Shown: in pieces, positions 41,216 to 50,416 of the stretch | Layout: the number at the start of each line of letters is the position of its first letter | How positions within the stretch are numbered: the first letter of the stretch is position 1 | NCBI GenBank assembly: GCA_041583495.1 | Contig: JBFHFS010000003.1 | Span: 129,276 to 193,275, forward strand | Length of the DNA stretch: 64,000 nt | DNA from: JBFHFS01 sp041583495 | GTDB lineage: Bacteria > Bacteroidota > Bacteroidia > Bacteroidales > Marinilabiliaceae | Reading direction: 5' to 3' | The notes under the pieces: model-generated | Databases searched by the model: none | Seen by the model: only the letters and a program-made list of their open reading frames with translations | Told to the model about the DNA's origin: nothing | Translations under genes and position numbers: made by a program

Positions 41216-43597
41216 TTAGCGAATTATAGCAATCTTTGTAAAAGCCGTCTGGGTGCCATCAGATGAGGAGAGAAGCACTATATAGATCCCGGATTTTACT
41301 TTTTCACCCCACAGATTTTTACCATTCCACAGGGCATTGCCACCCAGTGAAGTGGTTTCGTAAACCAGGTTACCTGCAGTATCGGTAATTTTCACATTGG
41401 TACGCTCCATTAATCCGGTGATGGTAATGGTTCCCGAATAGTCGCTGCGCACCGGATTAGGATAAGCGTGAACCTCCTGAAAAGCCTCTCCCCCCTTCAC
41501 GGCCTCACCAATAAAACTCACCAAACCCATATCCGTAGCGACAAAAACCTCCCCACTCTCCTGATTGATATGCAGATGGTTTATCAAATCAGAAGGTAAC
41601 GGGCTGTTACTGGTATTAAAGGTAGCGATGGTTTTGGTCCCATCCTCCGAAACGAGAAAGACGCCCGAATTTTGAGTGCCCACGTACTTCCGGTTGGCCC
41701 CATCCACGGCAATGGCAGTTATTCTCTTATTTTCGAGCAGATAATCGGCCAACCCGCTGCCATCATCCCTGGCCACTTTTATCCGGGAAAAAACAGGTTG
41801 GGAATCCCTGAATATTGAGGAGGGATTATATTGGACCACCACCCCATTTCCGGTTCCTATCCACAAATATCCATTTTGATCGAATGCCATACAATAAAAG
41901 TCGCGGGTAATCTCCTCACCATTATCATCCCAAACCAACAATTGACCCGCATTGCGCTGATCGCTTTCACTCGAAGACATAAAAACGCCCCTGTACTGGT
42001 CGTCATTTTGATTATCGATGGTTCCATTATCATCGAAAACAAATAACCCTTTGGCATCTCCCCGATAATTGATGCACCATTTATACCCTTCGCTACCGAT
42101 CAGGATTTGTCCAATGGCATTGGGCGATGAGAGAGTGGCATAATTGTAGCTATACCACTCATTATCATTGGTTAAAACCACGATGCCATCGTCGACAGAG
42201 GTATTGGTAATCCAAAGATTGTTTTCGCTATCATAATTCATTCCCCAGATACGGGTATATTGTGAACCGGCCCAATCGATGTTTTGTAGCCCGCTGTTAT
42301 CCTTCATATAATGGGCCTTCATCGTCAAGTCATCAAACTCATAGATTCCACTACCCCACGAAGCAACCATCACCTTATTGGGGTCCGAAGGATTCACGGC
42401 AATATTAATCAGATCGCGTGCGTACTGAAACTCAGGAGTATTGGATCGATCAAAATAGTGCCAGCTGCCTTCACTTAACACTGATATATAGGCCGGCACT
42501 TGTGCATTATTATAGAGAGAGCTAAATCCTCCCGGCAAAATCCAAACCGTTTCTCCGGCAGTGGCGACATTAAAGGTCAGATTGCTGTATGGACCTGAGG
42601 GAAGCAGCTGTTGCCAGGTACTGTCGAAATTCTCGGAAAAAAGGCCACCCTCCAGATTGGCCACCCATAAAGTACCATCGGTGGCCACCATCGATTTCCT
42701 GTAAACGGGCTGCAACTCTACCCCGCCGGCCATAACAGCTGAAACCGTGCGGGTAAGTTGTAAGGTACTGTTATAAAAATAGAGTTTTGAACCCGTTACC
42801 ACCACCAGCCCCTCCGGGGTAACATCGAGAGACCAAAAAGTGTCATAATTGTTAACAATCACTCCCGCGTCCCCATTCCATTGTTCGAGGCTGCAAGTTT
42901 CGCCTTTTTCTCCCTTAACGGCCATGACACCGGCCCTGGTGACTTCAACATCGCAGTAGGGCACTGCCTGTGCGGAGAAACGCGTCCAGGTTTGGAAATA
43001 GGCCAGCTGGTTGCTGCCTCGGGGAGCCCTTATCAAGCCCCTGGAGGTGGCCGCATAAATATATTCATCGTCGGCAGCAGTCCCGTATACCTCCACCGAG
43101 GAAGCATCATCTCCGATATAATAGGTCGCTGCGATCTCTTTTTTTTCAGGATCGATGATGAGTAAGCCAAAATCGGTACTACAAAACAGGCGATTGTCGA
43201 GTGTGAGAAAGTGGTTTATCTTCTTACTCCCCACCATGTTATCAATCTTTAGGTCGGGGATGTTATAAATCCTGTCCTGATCCATCAAATCGATATTTCC
43301 ATTCTCGTAACCCACCATAACCATCTGAAGATCCGGGAAATAACCAATCGAGGAAAGTCCTGAATCGGAAAGCCCGTTGGTTTTATTCACCACCGATAGG
43401 GACTGACTGCCCTTATCGTAAATAATGAGTCCTAAAGCCGTGGCGCCCACCACCAGTTGATCGGTCTCCACCACATCAAAACACCCTTTATACGAGAAAT
43501 AGTCACGCCACTGTCGCGATGAACTTACCTGAGAAGAAAGCCCCCAGAGAGGAACGACAATCACCAAAAGAGACAAAAGAGAAATAATTTTCCGCAT
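41216..43597 (-). CDS. porZ: type IX secretion system protein PorZ
   Basis: A 793-residue secreted protein. A signal peptide (MRKIISLLSLLVIVVPLWGL) is followed by QWRDYFSYKGCFDVVETD and a run of beta-propeller repeats (GLIIYDKGSQSLSVVNKTNG, MVMVGYENGNIDLMDQDRIY, STDFGLLIIDPEKKEIAATY). The end is a type A sorting domain (HAYPNPVRSDYSGTITITG to TAFTKIAIIR). This fits PorZ, part of the surface attachment complex and linked to delivery of anionic LPS. I choose the ATG giving the signal peptide; an ATG 27 bases upstream overlaps rdgB. The propeller resembles those of hybrid sensor kinases. Confidence 0.85.
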   Translation of the reverse strand: MRKIISLLSLLVIVVPLWGLSSQVSSSRQWRDYFSYKGCFDVVETDQLVVGATALGLIIYDKGSQSLSVVNKTNGLSDSGLSSIGYFPDLQMVMVGYENGNIDLMDQDRIYNIPDLKIDNMVGSKKINHFLTLDNRLFCSTDFGLLIIDPEKKEIAATYYIGDDASSVEVYGTAADDEYIYAATSRGLIRAPRGSNQLAYFQTWTRFSAQAVPYCDVEVTRAGVMAVKGEKGETCSLEQWNGDAGVIVNNYDTFWSLDVTPEGLVVVTGSKLYFYNSTLQLTRTVSAVMAGGVELQPVYRKSMVATDGTLWVANLEGGLFSENFDSTWQQLLPSGPYSNLTFNVATAGETVWILPGGFSSLYNNAQVPAYISVLSEGSWHYFDRSNTPEFQYARDLINIAVNPSDPNKVMVASWGSGIYEFDDLTMKAHYMKDNSGLQNIDWAGSQYTRIWGMNYDSENNLWITNTSVDDGIVVLTNDNEWYSYNYATLSSPNAIGQILIGSEGYKWCINYRGDAKGLFVFDDNGTIDNQNDDQYRGVFMSSSESDQRNAGQLLVWDDNGEEITRDFYCMAFDQNGYLWIGTGNGVVVQYNPSSIFRDSQPVFSRIKVARDDGSGLADYLLENKRITAIAVDGANRKYVGTQNSGVFLVSEDGTKTIATFNTSNSPLPSDLINHLHINQESGEVFVATDMGLVSFIGEAVKGGEAFQEVHAYPNPVRSDYSGTITITGLMERTNVKITDTAGNLVYETTSLGGNALWNGKNLWGEKVKSGIYIVLLSSSDGTQTAFTKIAIIR

Positions 43598-43616
43598 AAT
43601 TACTTTTTTAAGGCCT

Positions 43617-44213
43617 TCATCCATTGTTATCTTTCATGGGCAAAGAATCCAGGTAATCTACCAGTTTTTTTACCGCCCGTGCCCGGTGACTTATTTTATT
43701 TTTTTCGGATAAGGGCATCTGAGCGAAGGAGACCTCCGCTTCAAGCGGCTTAAAAATGGGGTCATATCCGAACCCTCCCCCGCCAATGGGTGAGTTAAGG
43801 ATGATTCCCTCAACAATCCCTTCAAATAACCATTCCTCTCCTCCGCGTATCAGAGCCACCACGGTTCTGAATCGTGCTTTCCGATTGACACAACCGGCCA
43901 TCTGGTCCAGCACCTTCTGCATATTCTTTTCACTACTACGGTCAGGGCCGGCATACCTTGCGGAAAGAACCCCCGGGGCACCCTCCAAAGCCTCTATCTC
44001 CAGACCGGTATCATCAGCAAAACAGTCGATACCCAAATGCTGATATACAAAACGGGCTTTTTGCAACGCATTCTCTTCCAGGGTCAGACCGGTTTCCGGA
44101 ATATCTTCCAACACCCCTACCTCTTTTAAAGACAACACCGACCATTGGCTGTTAAGCAGCCCCTCTATCTCCGATATCTTATGTTCGTTGTTAGTGGCAA
44201 AAACTAAATTCAT
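43617..44213 (-). CDS. rdgB: non-canonical purine NTP pyrophosphatase, RdgB/HAM1 family
   Basis: A 198-residue house-cleaning enzyme that removes ITP, dITP and XTP from the nucleotide pool. Motifs are LVFATNNEHKISEIEGLL, FADDTGLEIEALEGAPGVLSARYAG, GGGFGYDPIFKPL and SHRARAVKKL. All catalytic and base-binding stretches look intact. It is the first gene of a leftward set rdgB-porZ-911-residue protein, with porZ starting 19 bases after its stop. No exact promoter box is seen upstream; a near match TATTTTCG lies about 50 bases from the ATG. Confidence 0.95.
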   Translation of the reverse strand: MNLVFATNNEHKISEIEGLLNSQWSVLSLKEVGVLEDIPETGLTLEENALQKARFVYQHLGIDCFADDTGLEIEALEGAPGVLSARYAGPDRSSEKNMQKVLDQMAGCVNRKARFRTVVALIRGGEEWLFEGIVEGIILNSPIGGGGFGYDPIFKPLEAEVSFAQMPLSEKNKISHRARAVKKLVDYLDSLPMKDNNG

Positions 44214-44637
44214 AATGACATTGATTAGGCTAAAGACACATTAAAGGAGCGAAAATAATAAATTTTACAGAGCAACGAGGACTCTGTTTTCAATAAGCCC
44301 ATGGTACCCAATTCTTAAATTCATCATGTAAAAGCACTTTCATTTTCGTTAAGAATGACCCACAATATAACCCCAAATACTTACTATACATTATTTTGCT
44401 GCAATTTACCTAAATCTTTGGGGGATTGATTTATCAACCCCTCCAATATTTAACAACCCAATGCAAAGTTCTATTATCGGCTACATTTTAATTCTCACAA
44501 CCATAATCCCGGAATAGTTTTCGAGGGATCCTGAGCCAGGAGCACCACTCCAAAGGGACCCATAGGTTTGGTAAAGCAAAAAAGCCTCCGCAAAATTTTG
44601 CAGAGGCTTTTTTTATCTTAAACCAAAACAGAAAGCC
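44214..44637. other. intergenic region between rdgB and the universal stress gene
   Basis: About 420 AT-rich bases with no credible gene. Its left part should hold the rdgB promoter and its right end carries the stress-gene terminator. No tRNA or repeat is visible. Confidence 0.6.
44578..44614. terminator. palindromic terminator after the universal stress gene
   Basis: Stem AAAGCCTC (44581-44588) with GAGGCTTT (44603-44610), one mismatch, then four further pairs around an AATT loop. Six A precede on the left and seven T follow at 44608-44614. It can stop transcription on either strand; the gene it serves is the leftward stress protein. Confidence 0.85.
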
Positions 44638-45468
44638 CTAGAAGGCTCCATAGCCATATTTCATCAAATCGGTTCGCGGGTTTATCACCATTACCGGGAC
44701 TTTGGCGCTATTGGCAATGATGGATTGTTCGGTGGCCCCCAATACATAATCGTGGAAGGCAATATCGCGGGTGGTCATGATAATGATTAAATCGGCCTCC
44801 TGCTCTTTGGCAAAATCAATGGTTTCTTGCGAAAAAGAGGATTGATTCTTGGCCAGAATCAATTCATAATCAATCTCTCTCTCCTCCAGGAACTTCTTAC
44901 AAAACACCACATTGGCCCGGGTGCGACTGTCCAGTCCGCCACCTCTGGCGGAGGAGGAAAGAAGTAAAATCCTGGTCTTAAAGTAGCGAGACAGAAATTC
45001 GGCCCACCGCAATTTTTCTTTATTTTCTGTTTTAAAATCCACAGGAAAGACGATTTTTGAATAATCCTTCTTTTCGGGGGGCCCCTGTACCACCAAAAAC
45101 GGGATACGCGACCCCACAATCACCTTAAGAGCCCAACTCCCGGTCACCTTCTGGAGACCTTTCATTCCATGGGTTCCCATTACCACCATAGAGCATTCCA
45201 ACTCCTCGGATACCTGGTTAATAGTTTTAAAAATGGTACCCTCTCGAACCAGTATCTCCGGCTTCACCCCGTAGGTTTTTTCCACCAGTTGAGCCGCTTC
45301 CGCCAATTGCACCTCGAGTGGGCTGATGTCCGCCTCACTTTTGGCAATATGCAAAAGGGTAATGTGGGTTTTTAACACATGGGAAAGGTTAACAGCATGA
45401 CCCGCCGCATTGAGGGTTACATCGGTAAAGTCGTATGGTACTAGAATGGTATGCATCAGTCTTTCCAT
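44638..45468 (-). CDS. universal stress protein with two Usp domains
   Basis: A 276-residue cytoplasmic protein made of two UspA folds in tandem. The first (MHTILVPYDFTDVTLNAAGHAV) ends with an ATP-binding-type motif GTHGMKGLQKVTGSWALKV. The second (YSKIVFPVDFKTENKEKLRW) ends in GATEQSIIANSAKVPVMVIN, a more divergent version. Such proteins respond to starvation or stress; the exact role is unknown. The start could be four codons later at MHTILV. It diverges from the cyclase gene. Confidence 0.88.
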   Translation of the reverse strand: MERLMHTILVPYDFTDVTLNAAGHAVNLSHVLKTHITLLHIAKSEADISPLEVQLAEAAQLVEKTYGVKPEILVREGTIFKTINQVSEELECSMVVMGTHGMKGLQKVTGSWALKVIVGSRIPFLVVQGPPEKKDYSKIVFPVDFKTENKEKLRWAEFLSRYFKTRILLLSSSARGGGLDSRTRANVVFCKKFLEEREIDYELILAKNQSSFSQETIDFAKEQEADLIIIMTTRDIAFHDYVLGATEQSIIANSAKVPVMVINPRTDLMKYGYGAF

Positions 45469-45647
45469 AAATCAAAGGAATTGTTATTATAAATCTTGAA
45501 TAAATATAGTGCTTTATACCAAAAACAAAACCGCCTACACAGGGATTTTTCAAAATGTTTTTTAATAGATGATACAGCGTTTCGTTTTTTTTTGACAAAA
45601 TTAATACCTTGCGCCATCATTAACCATTGGAATAACTATACGAGCGG

Positions 45648-47099
45648 ATGTTTAATTTTGTTTCCCTCCCCATTTTCATTCTAGCCCTGGTAATTGTGGT
45701 TTCAACCGCCATTCTCCTGATTGTCAAAAATATACGTAAATATATTTTCAGGAAAGTTGAAACCTTAACCAAGGAGCGTGTGACCCTTGCACTTAAGATT
45801 AAGGAGGAAACCCGGAAAATAAAAGCTCAAAATGAGACCGACCCCAATATTAACACTTACCTGGATCCAAAAGTCAAATCGAAAAAATACGCCCGCGTAA
45901 CGGTCTTATTTGCAGACATTCAGGGTTTCACAAGAATAGTAGAGCAACTAAATCCCGAAGCACTGATCGATGAGCTGGACAACTTCTTTATTCATTTCGA
46001 TGAAGTAGTTGAAAAAAATGGAATAGAAAAGATTAAAACTATCGGCGATGCCTACATGTGCGCAGGCGGAATTCCCAATAAGAACCGGACCAACCCCATT
46101 GAAGTGGTTCTGGCTGCCCTCGAGATGCAACAATACATGAACGAGAGAAGACAACTTAAAACCATTAACCACGAGGATTATTGGGAGTTAAGGATGGGCA
46201 TTCACACGGGTCCTGTGATCTCTGGAATGGTAGGCCGTAAAAAAATATCTTTTGATATCTGGGGAGATACCGTTAACATTGCCAGCCGGATGGAATCATC
46301 AGGGGTTGCAGGTGAAATTAACATCACCGGCATCACCTGGCAACAGGTAAAGGGCTTCTTTGAGGCAGAATACCGGGGCAAAATGCCCATTAAATACAAA
46401 GGAGAAATCGATATGTTTTTTATTAAAGGAATACTCCCTCAGCTTTCGGAGGATGGCAAGGGTCAGAAGCCCAACGAACTCTTCAAAATAAGGCTGCAAT
46501 ACATCCGCTACGCCGACCTGGAAGAAGCCATCCTTAATCGGCTGGAGAATGAGCTTCCGGCTCATCTTTCGTATCATAACTATAGCCATACCATCGATGT
46601 GGTTACCCAGGCCGAGATCATTGGCCGGGGAGAAAAAATTTCGGAGGAGGAGATGCTTTTATTAAAAACGGCCGCTCTGTTTCACGATACCGGCTTCCTG
46701 ATCGACTATTCCAACCACGAAGACAACAGCATAAATCTGGCACGTGAAATCCTCCCTGCCTACAAATACAATCCCGAACAGATCGACCAAATATGCGACT
46801 TAATCAATGTCACCCGCTCGGGCAATAAACCCAAAAACCACCTGGAAGCTCTCATGAGCGATGCCGACCTGGATTATCTGGGGCGGTCGGACTATATCCC
46901 GGTTTCCGAAAACCTGTACAAAGAATTGAATGCCTGCAATGGCAAAATCACCTTGTCCCAATGGAACCAACAACAGATTGAGTTCATCTCGAACCACCGT
47001 TACTATACCAAAACGGCCATGGAGCTTCGGCAGGTAAATAAGGAAAAACAGCTGGAAGTATTGCGTCAAATGCAAAAACTTCAGTATCAAAACCAATAA
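45648..47099 (+). CDS. membrane-anchored class III adenylate cyclase fused to an HD domain
   Basis: A 483-residue protein with one N-terminal helix (IFILALVIVVSTAILLIV), a short coiled linker, a class III cyclase domain (about 85-265) and an HD domain (about 300-430). Cyclase residues: metal Asp90 (FADIQGFT) and Asp134 (TIGDAYM), adenine-reading Lys130 and Asp203 (FDIWGD), transition-state Asn210 and Arg214 (NIASRME). This set points to ATP, not GTP. HD residues: H310/H314 (YHNYSHT), H346-D347 (ALFHDTG) and D405/D407. The HD part may hydrolyse a nucleotide, so maker and breaker could be one chain; that is an inference. Confidence 0.85.
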   Translation: MFNFVSLPIFILALVIVVSTAILLIVKNIRKYIFRKVETLTKERVTLALKIKEETRKIKAQNETDPNINTYLDPKVKSKKYARVTVLFADIQGFTRIVEQLNPEALIDELDNFFIHFDEVVEKNGIEKIKTIGDAYMCAGGIPNKNRTNPIEVVLAALEMQQYMNERRQLKTINHEDYWELRMGIHTGPVISGMVGRKKISFDIWGDTVNIASRMESSGVAGEINITGITWQQVKGFFEAEYRGKMPIKYKGEIDMFFIKGILPQLSEDGKGQKPNELFKIRLQYIRYADLEEAILNRLENELPAHLSYHNYSHTIDVVTQAEIIGRGEKISEEEMLLLKTAALFHDTGFLIDYSNHEDNSINLAREILPAYKYNPEQIDQICDLINVTRSGNKPKNHLEALMSDADLDYLGRSDYIPVSENLYKELNACNGKITLSQWNQQQIEFISNHRYYTKTAMELRQVNKEKQLEVLRQMQKLQYQNQ

Positions 47100-47105
47100 T
47101 CTTCT

Positions 47106-47113
47106 TACTTTTG
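47106..47113 (+). promoter_or_regulatory. -7 promoter box for the bactofilin-atp operon
   Basis: Reads TACTTTTG, exact TAnnTTTG, 30 bases before the bactofilin ATG. No -33 TTG at normal spacing. Confidence 0.45.
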
Positions 47114-47143
47114 TTTCATTGATTTCAAATAAACTATTTCATC

Positions 47144-47527
47144 ATGGCAAAAAACTTTGAACCCGAAAGCAAACTTCCCAATATGATTGGCCAGGGCACT
47201 AAGATTGTAGGTAATGTGGAGACCAATGGCGACATCCGGATAGATGGAAATATTGAAGGGAATGTCAACTCAAAAGGTAAAGTGGTATTGGGCGCCAATG
47301 GGCTCATTAAAGGAGAGGTGGTTTGTAGCAATGCGGAACTCTCAGGCACCCTCAACGGAAAAATTATTGTCAGCGAACTGCTTTCACTCAAAGCCAGTTC
47401 AAAGGTGAATTGCGAAATTCAAACCGGCAAGCTAAACATTGAACCTGGGGCCAACTTCACCGGAACCTGTACCATGGGAAGTGGCAGTACCAGTCCAACA
47501 ACCGAGACAAAAGAGCCTAAAAAGTAG
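47144..47527 (+). CDS. bactofilin (polymer-forming cytoskeletal protein)
   Basis: A 127-residue DUF583 protein that assembles into filaments and helps place cell-wall or envelope machines. The repeated right-handed beta-helix pattern is plain: GTKIVGNVETNGDIRIDG, NIEGNVNSKGKVVLG, GLIKGEVVCSNAELSGTLNG, LKASSKVNCEIQTGKLNIEPG. Short unstructured ends are typical. It stands first in front of the AtpI-like and atp genes, an order common in Bacteroidota, although no working link to ATP synthase is known. Confidence 0.92.
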   Translation: MAKNFEPESKLPNMIGQGTKIVGNVETNGDIRIDGNIEGNVNSKGKVVLGANGLIKGEVVCSNAELSGTLNGKIIVSELLSLKASSKVNCEIQTGKLNIEPGANFTGTCTMGSGSTSPTTETKEPKK

Positions 47528-47537
47528 ACTTAAATTC

Positions 47538-47903
47538 ATGTGGACCATTCTTTTCAAAGAAGTATTTACCTCCGTGGTCGTCATGGGATTGGCAGGCATC
47601 ATTGTCTTTGTGGAAGCGGGTCATCTTCCGCACAATTGGTTTAAGCTGGTGGTGGCTATCAGTTCATTTTTCCCCGCCAGCACTTTGCTCCTAAACTACC
47701 TTAAAAAGGTAAGCCCCCAATCCCCCGGATGGGTATTAATGGGATTGTCGACCCTAAAAATGATCTTAATACCCACCCTCATCATACTCCTTTTCGAAAG
47801 AGAGCATGAAGCAACCACAGCCGTTGTGATCCCCACGGTTCTTGCCTACCTTCTTCTGATGGGGCTGGATACCGCATGGAAGATAAAATGGATTTTCAGG
47901 TAA
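47538..47903 (+). CDS. AtpI-like small membrane protein
   Basis: A 121-residue protein with four hydrophobic helices (EVFTSVVVMGLAGIIVFVEAG, LVVAISSFFPASTLLLNYL, LMGLSTLKMILIPTLIILL, VIPTVLAYLLLMGLDTAWKI). Its place between bactofilin and atpB, ten bases after the bactofilin stop, is where AtpI/AtpZ-type assembly proteins usually sit. I call it AtpI-like by position and topology, since I cannot see a decisive motif. No separate AtpZ gene is present. The start ATG is the first after the bactofilin stop with a sensible first helix. Confidence 0.65.
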   Translation: MWTILFKEVFTSVVVMGLAGIIVFVEAGHLPHNWFKLVVAISSFFPASTLLLNYLKKVSPQSPGWVLMGLSTLKMILIPTLIILLFEREHEATTAVVIPTVLAYLLLMGLDTAWKIKWIFR

Positions 47904-48031
47904 CTTCTGAAACCTGAGCGTGTCCTTAATCGTAAGCATTGAAGATATGCACCAAATGAGAGATCTTTTTAGTTGACAAAAAAAAGATATATTTACGTAC
48001 CAATCATTCAACCCCATTAACAGCCTGGTTT

Positions 48032-49099
48032 TTGAAACGATCTGCCACAATATTACTCCTTTTGTTAATTAGCTTCACCGGCCGGGCCAATGAAACAGCC
48101 CAGGAGGAAGATTCATTGGACGTGGTTGAGATGATCATGGAACACATCAGCGATTCCCACCACTGGCACATCATTAGCTATACCAACCGACGGGGCCACG
48201 AGGTGGAATTATCCATTCCCCTACCGGTGATTCTTTGGCACCAGGGACGCCCCCGGTTCTTTCTGTCGGATGTTTTTCTGCACCATGAAGGGCCCCTTCC
48301 CCTTGGCACCGACTATGTAACTCTGGAACACGAACACTTTTACCTGACCGACGCAACCGGCCACCTCCAAAAAGATGAATCCGGAACCATCACCAACCTA
48401 CAACCACTTGATTTTTCCATTACGCGCAATGTGGCGAGCATGTTTTTATCCGTGCTCATAATTCTGGGGCTCTTTATCCCTGCAGCCCGCACCTATGCGC
48501 GCAAGGGCATGGCCCCTCCCTCGGGCGTCAGATCGTTTTTGGAACCGATCATCCTGTATGTTCGTGATGACATTGCCCGGGCGCAAATACCCGGCCCAAA
48601 GGCCGACAAGTTTGTACCCTACCTGCTCACGCTGTTCTTCTTCATCTTTGTGAACAACCTAATTGGTCTGATTCCGATTTTCCCGGGCAGCACCAATCTT
48701 TCGGGAAACATTGCCTTCACGGGGGTATTAGCCGTCATCTCTTTTCTGGCCATCAACATCTTTGCTTCCAAAGATTATTGGAAACACATTTTTTTGTCGC
48801 CAGGGACCCCTGGTTGGGTGAAAATATTCCTGGTACCGGTGGAAATTATCGGGATCTTCACCAAGCCCTTTGCCCTGATGATTCGTCTCTTTGCCAACAT
48901 CACTGCCGGACACATCATTATCTTAAGTCTGGTATCGATCATCTTTGTGTTGAAATCGTTGTATATCGCACCTGTGACAGTGCTGCTGTCGTTGGTCATG
49001 TATTCGCTTGAGTTTTTAGTGGCCCTTTTGCAGGCCTATATTTTTACCCTTTTAACGGCTCTGTTTATTGGCATGGCCACCAGTAGTGAGAAACATTAA
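48032..49099 (+). CDS. atpB: F-type ATP synthase subunit a
   Basis: A 355-residue membrane subunit that carries protons to and from the c-ring. It starts at a TTG (MKRSATILLLLLISF), giving a signal-like first helix. About 130 polar residues follow before the conserved helices, longer than E. coli subunit a but usual in Bacteroidota. The essential Arg is in FALMIRLFANITAGHIIIL. Other conserved runs are KADKFVPYLLTLFFFIFVNNLIGL and LEFLVALLQAYIFTLLTALFIG. It begins the F0 block. Confidence 0.94.
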   Translation: MKRSATILLLLLISFTGRANETAQEEDSLDVVEMIMEHISDSHHWHIISYTNRRGHEVELSIPLPVILWHQGRPRFFLSDVFLHHEGPLPLGTDYVTLEHEHFYLTDATGHLQKDESGTITNLQPLDFSITRNVASMFLSVLIILGLFIPAARTYARKGMAPPSGVRSFLEPIILYVRDDIARAQIPGPKADKFVPYLLTLFFFIFVNNLIGLIPIFPGSTNLSGNIAFTGVLAVISFLAINIFASKDYWKHIFLSPGTPGWVKIFLVPVEIIGIFTKPFALMIRLFANITAGHIIILSLVSIIFVLKSLYIAPVTVLLSLVMYSLEFLVALLQAYIFTLLTALFIGMATSSEKH

Positions 49100-49125
49100 T
49101 TACTTAATATTTAATCAATTAGGAT

Positions 49126-49335
49126 ATGGGAACAATATCATTTACCGCCATCGGATTAGGAATCATCGTATTAGGCGCAGGCATTGGAATTGGGCGCATC
49201 GGGGGTTCAGCTCTTGAAGCTATGAGCCGTCAGCCCGAAATGGGGTCAAAAATTCAAACCGCTATGATTGTGGCAGCCGCCCTGATCGAAGGAGTTGCCC
49301 TGTTTGCCATTGTGGTGGCCTGGTTAGTTGGCTAA
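49126..49335 (+). CDS. atpE: F-type ATP synthase subunit c
   Basis: A 69-residue hairpin of two helices that forms the rotor ring. Helix 1 has the glycine ladder GLGIIVLGAGIGIGRIGG, the polar loop is SRQPEMG, and helix 2 carries the ion-binding Glu in AALIEGVALFAIV. The residue after the Glu is Gly, not the Ser or Thr typical of sodium-binding rings, so proton use is more likely. That point is an inference. Standard length. Confidence 0.95.
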   Translation: MGTISFTAIGLGIIVLGAGIGIGRIGGSALEAMSRQPEMGSKIQTAMIVAAALIEGVALFAIVVAWLVG

Positions 49336-49368
49336 TCCTCGCATTGTATTCATTTTAAATAGAAAGTT

Positions 49369-49863
49369 ATGGGCATCATTACCCCAAATCCGGGATTGGT
49401 ATTCTGGACCGCTTTCACCTTTTTGGTTCTACTGGTCATTCTACGAAAGTACGCCTGGCCCTCCATCTTAAGGGCTTTAAAGGTTCGTGAGGAAACCATT
49501 GCGTTTGCCATTCAGGATGCCCGCAAGGCAAAAGAAGAGACTGAGCAGATGGAAAAGGTGCGCAAGCAGGTTTTAGGAGCCGCCCGGGCCGAACGCGAAA
49601 ACATCCTCAAGGAAGCCGGTGAGCTGAAGAAGCAAATTTTAGCCGAAACCCGGGATGCCGCCCGCGAAGAGACGGAGCGAATGCTCCAGCAAGCCCGTCT
49701 TCAAATAAACAAAGAGAAGCAGGATGCCCTGAACCAAATCAGGGAAACCATTGGCCAATTGTCGGTAGACATCGCCGAAAAGATCCTTAAGTCGGAACTG
49801 AGCGACACCGGGAAACATGAAAAAATGATCAATGCTTATTTGGACGATGTTTCCTTCAATTAA
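49369..49863 (+). CDS. atpF: F-type ATP synthase subunit b
   Basis: The 164-residue peripheral stalk subunit: one membrane helix (PGLVFWTAFTFLVLLVILRKY) followed by a long charged coiled coil (FAIQDARKAKEETEQMEKVR and onward). One b gene is present; no second b' gene. It lies 33 bases after atpE and six bases before atpH. Confidence 0.94.
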   Translation: MGIITPNPGLVFWTAFTFLVLLVILRKYAWPSILRALKVREETIAFAIQDARKAKEETEQMEKVRKQVLGAARAERENILKEAGELKKQILAETRDAAREETERMLQQARLQINKEKQDALNQIRETIGQLSVDIAEKILKSELSDTGKHEKMINAYLDDVSFN

Positions 49864-49869
49864 TTTTTC

Positions 49870-50406
49870 ATGAACAGAGGTCCCATAATAATCCGTTACG
49901 CGCAAGCCTATTTTAACCTGGGCAAGGAGAAGTCATTGCTGGATCAATTCTATCAGGATTGCCAGCTGTTGCTTGGCTACTGCCATGAAGTAAAGGATTT
50001 TTGTGTGTTTTTGAACAGCCCTGTGATTAAACCCTCACAAAAAAAAGGCGTCTTTACCAATGTTTTTGAAAAGAAGCTGAATCCCTATACCATCCGCTTT
50101 TTAGAACTGGTGATTGAACGAAACCGAGAAAATCATCTTAAGAATATCTTAATTTGTTTCGAAGAGCTTTACAAACAGGAGAAAGGCATAAAGAGTGTTT
50201 TACTGATCACGGCAGTTCCTCTTGAAGATTCGTTTAAGAAAGAGCTGATTCCCCTGCTCGAAAAGGAGTTAAAAGCTCAGGTCGAGATGACCACCCGGGT
50301 TAACAAAAATATTGTAGGCGGACTCATCCTCAAAGTTGATGACAAGTTGCTCGACAGCAGCATAGCGCACCAGCTTAAGAGACTGAAGAAGCAAATTTTG
50401 AGTTAA
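49870..50406 (+). CDS. atpH: F-type ATP synthase subunit delta
   Basis: The 178-residue stalk-top subunit joining subunit b to the F1 head. It has a helical N-terminal bundle (IIIRYAQAYFNLGKEKSLLDQF) and the family C-terminal signature VEMTTRVNKNIVGGLILKVDDKLLDSSIAHQLKRLK. Normal length; ten bases before atpA. Confidence 0.93.
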   Translation: MNRGPIIIRYAQAYFNLGKEKSLLDQFYQDCQLLLGYCHEVKDFCVFLNSPVIKPSQKKGVFTNVFEKKLNPYTIRFLELVIERNRENHLKNILICFEELYKQEKGIKSVLLITAVPLEDSFKKELIPLLEKELKAQVEMTTRVNKNIVGGLILKVDDKLLDSSIAHQLKRLKKQILS

Positions 50407-50416
50407 AAGATTACAC

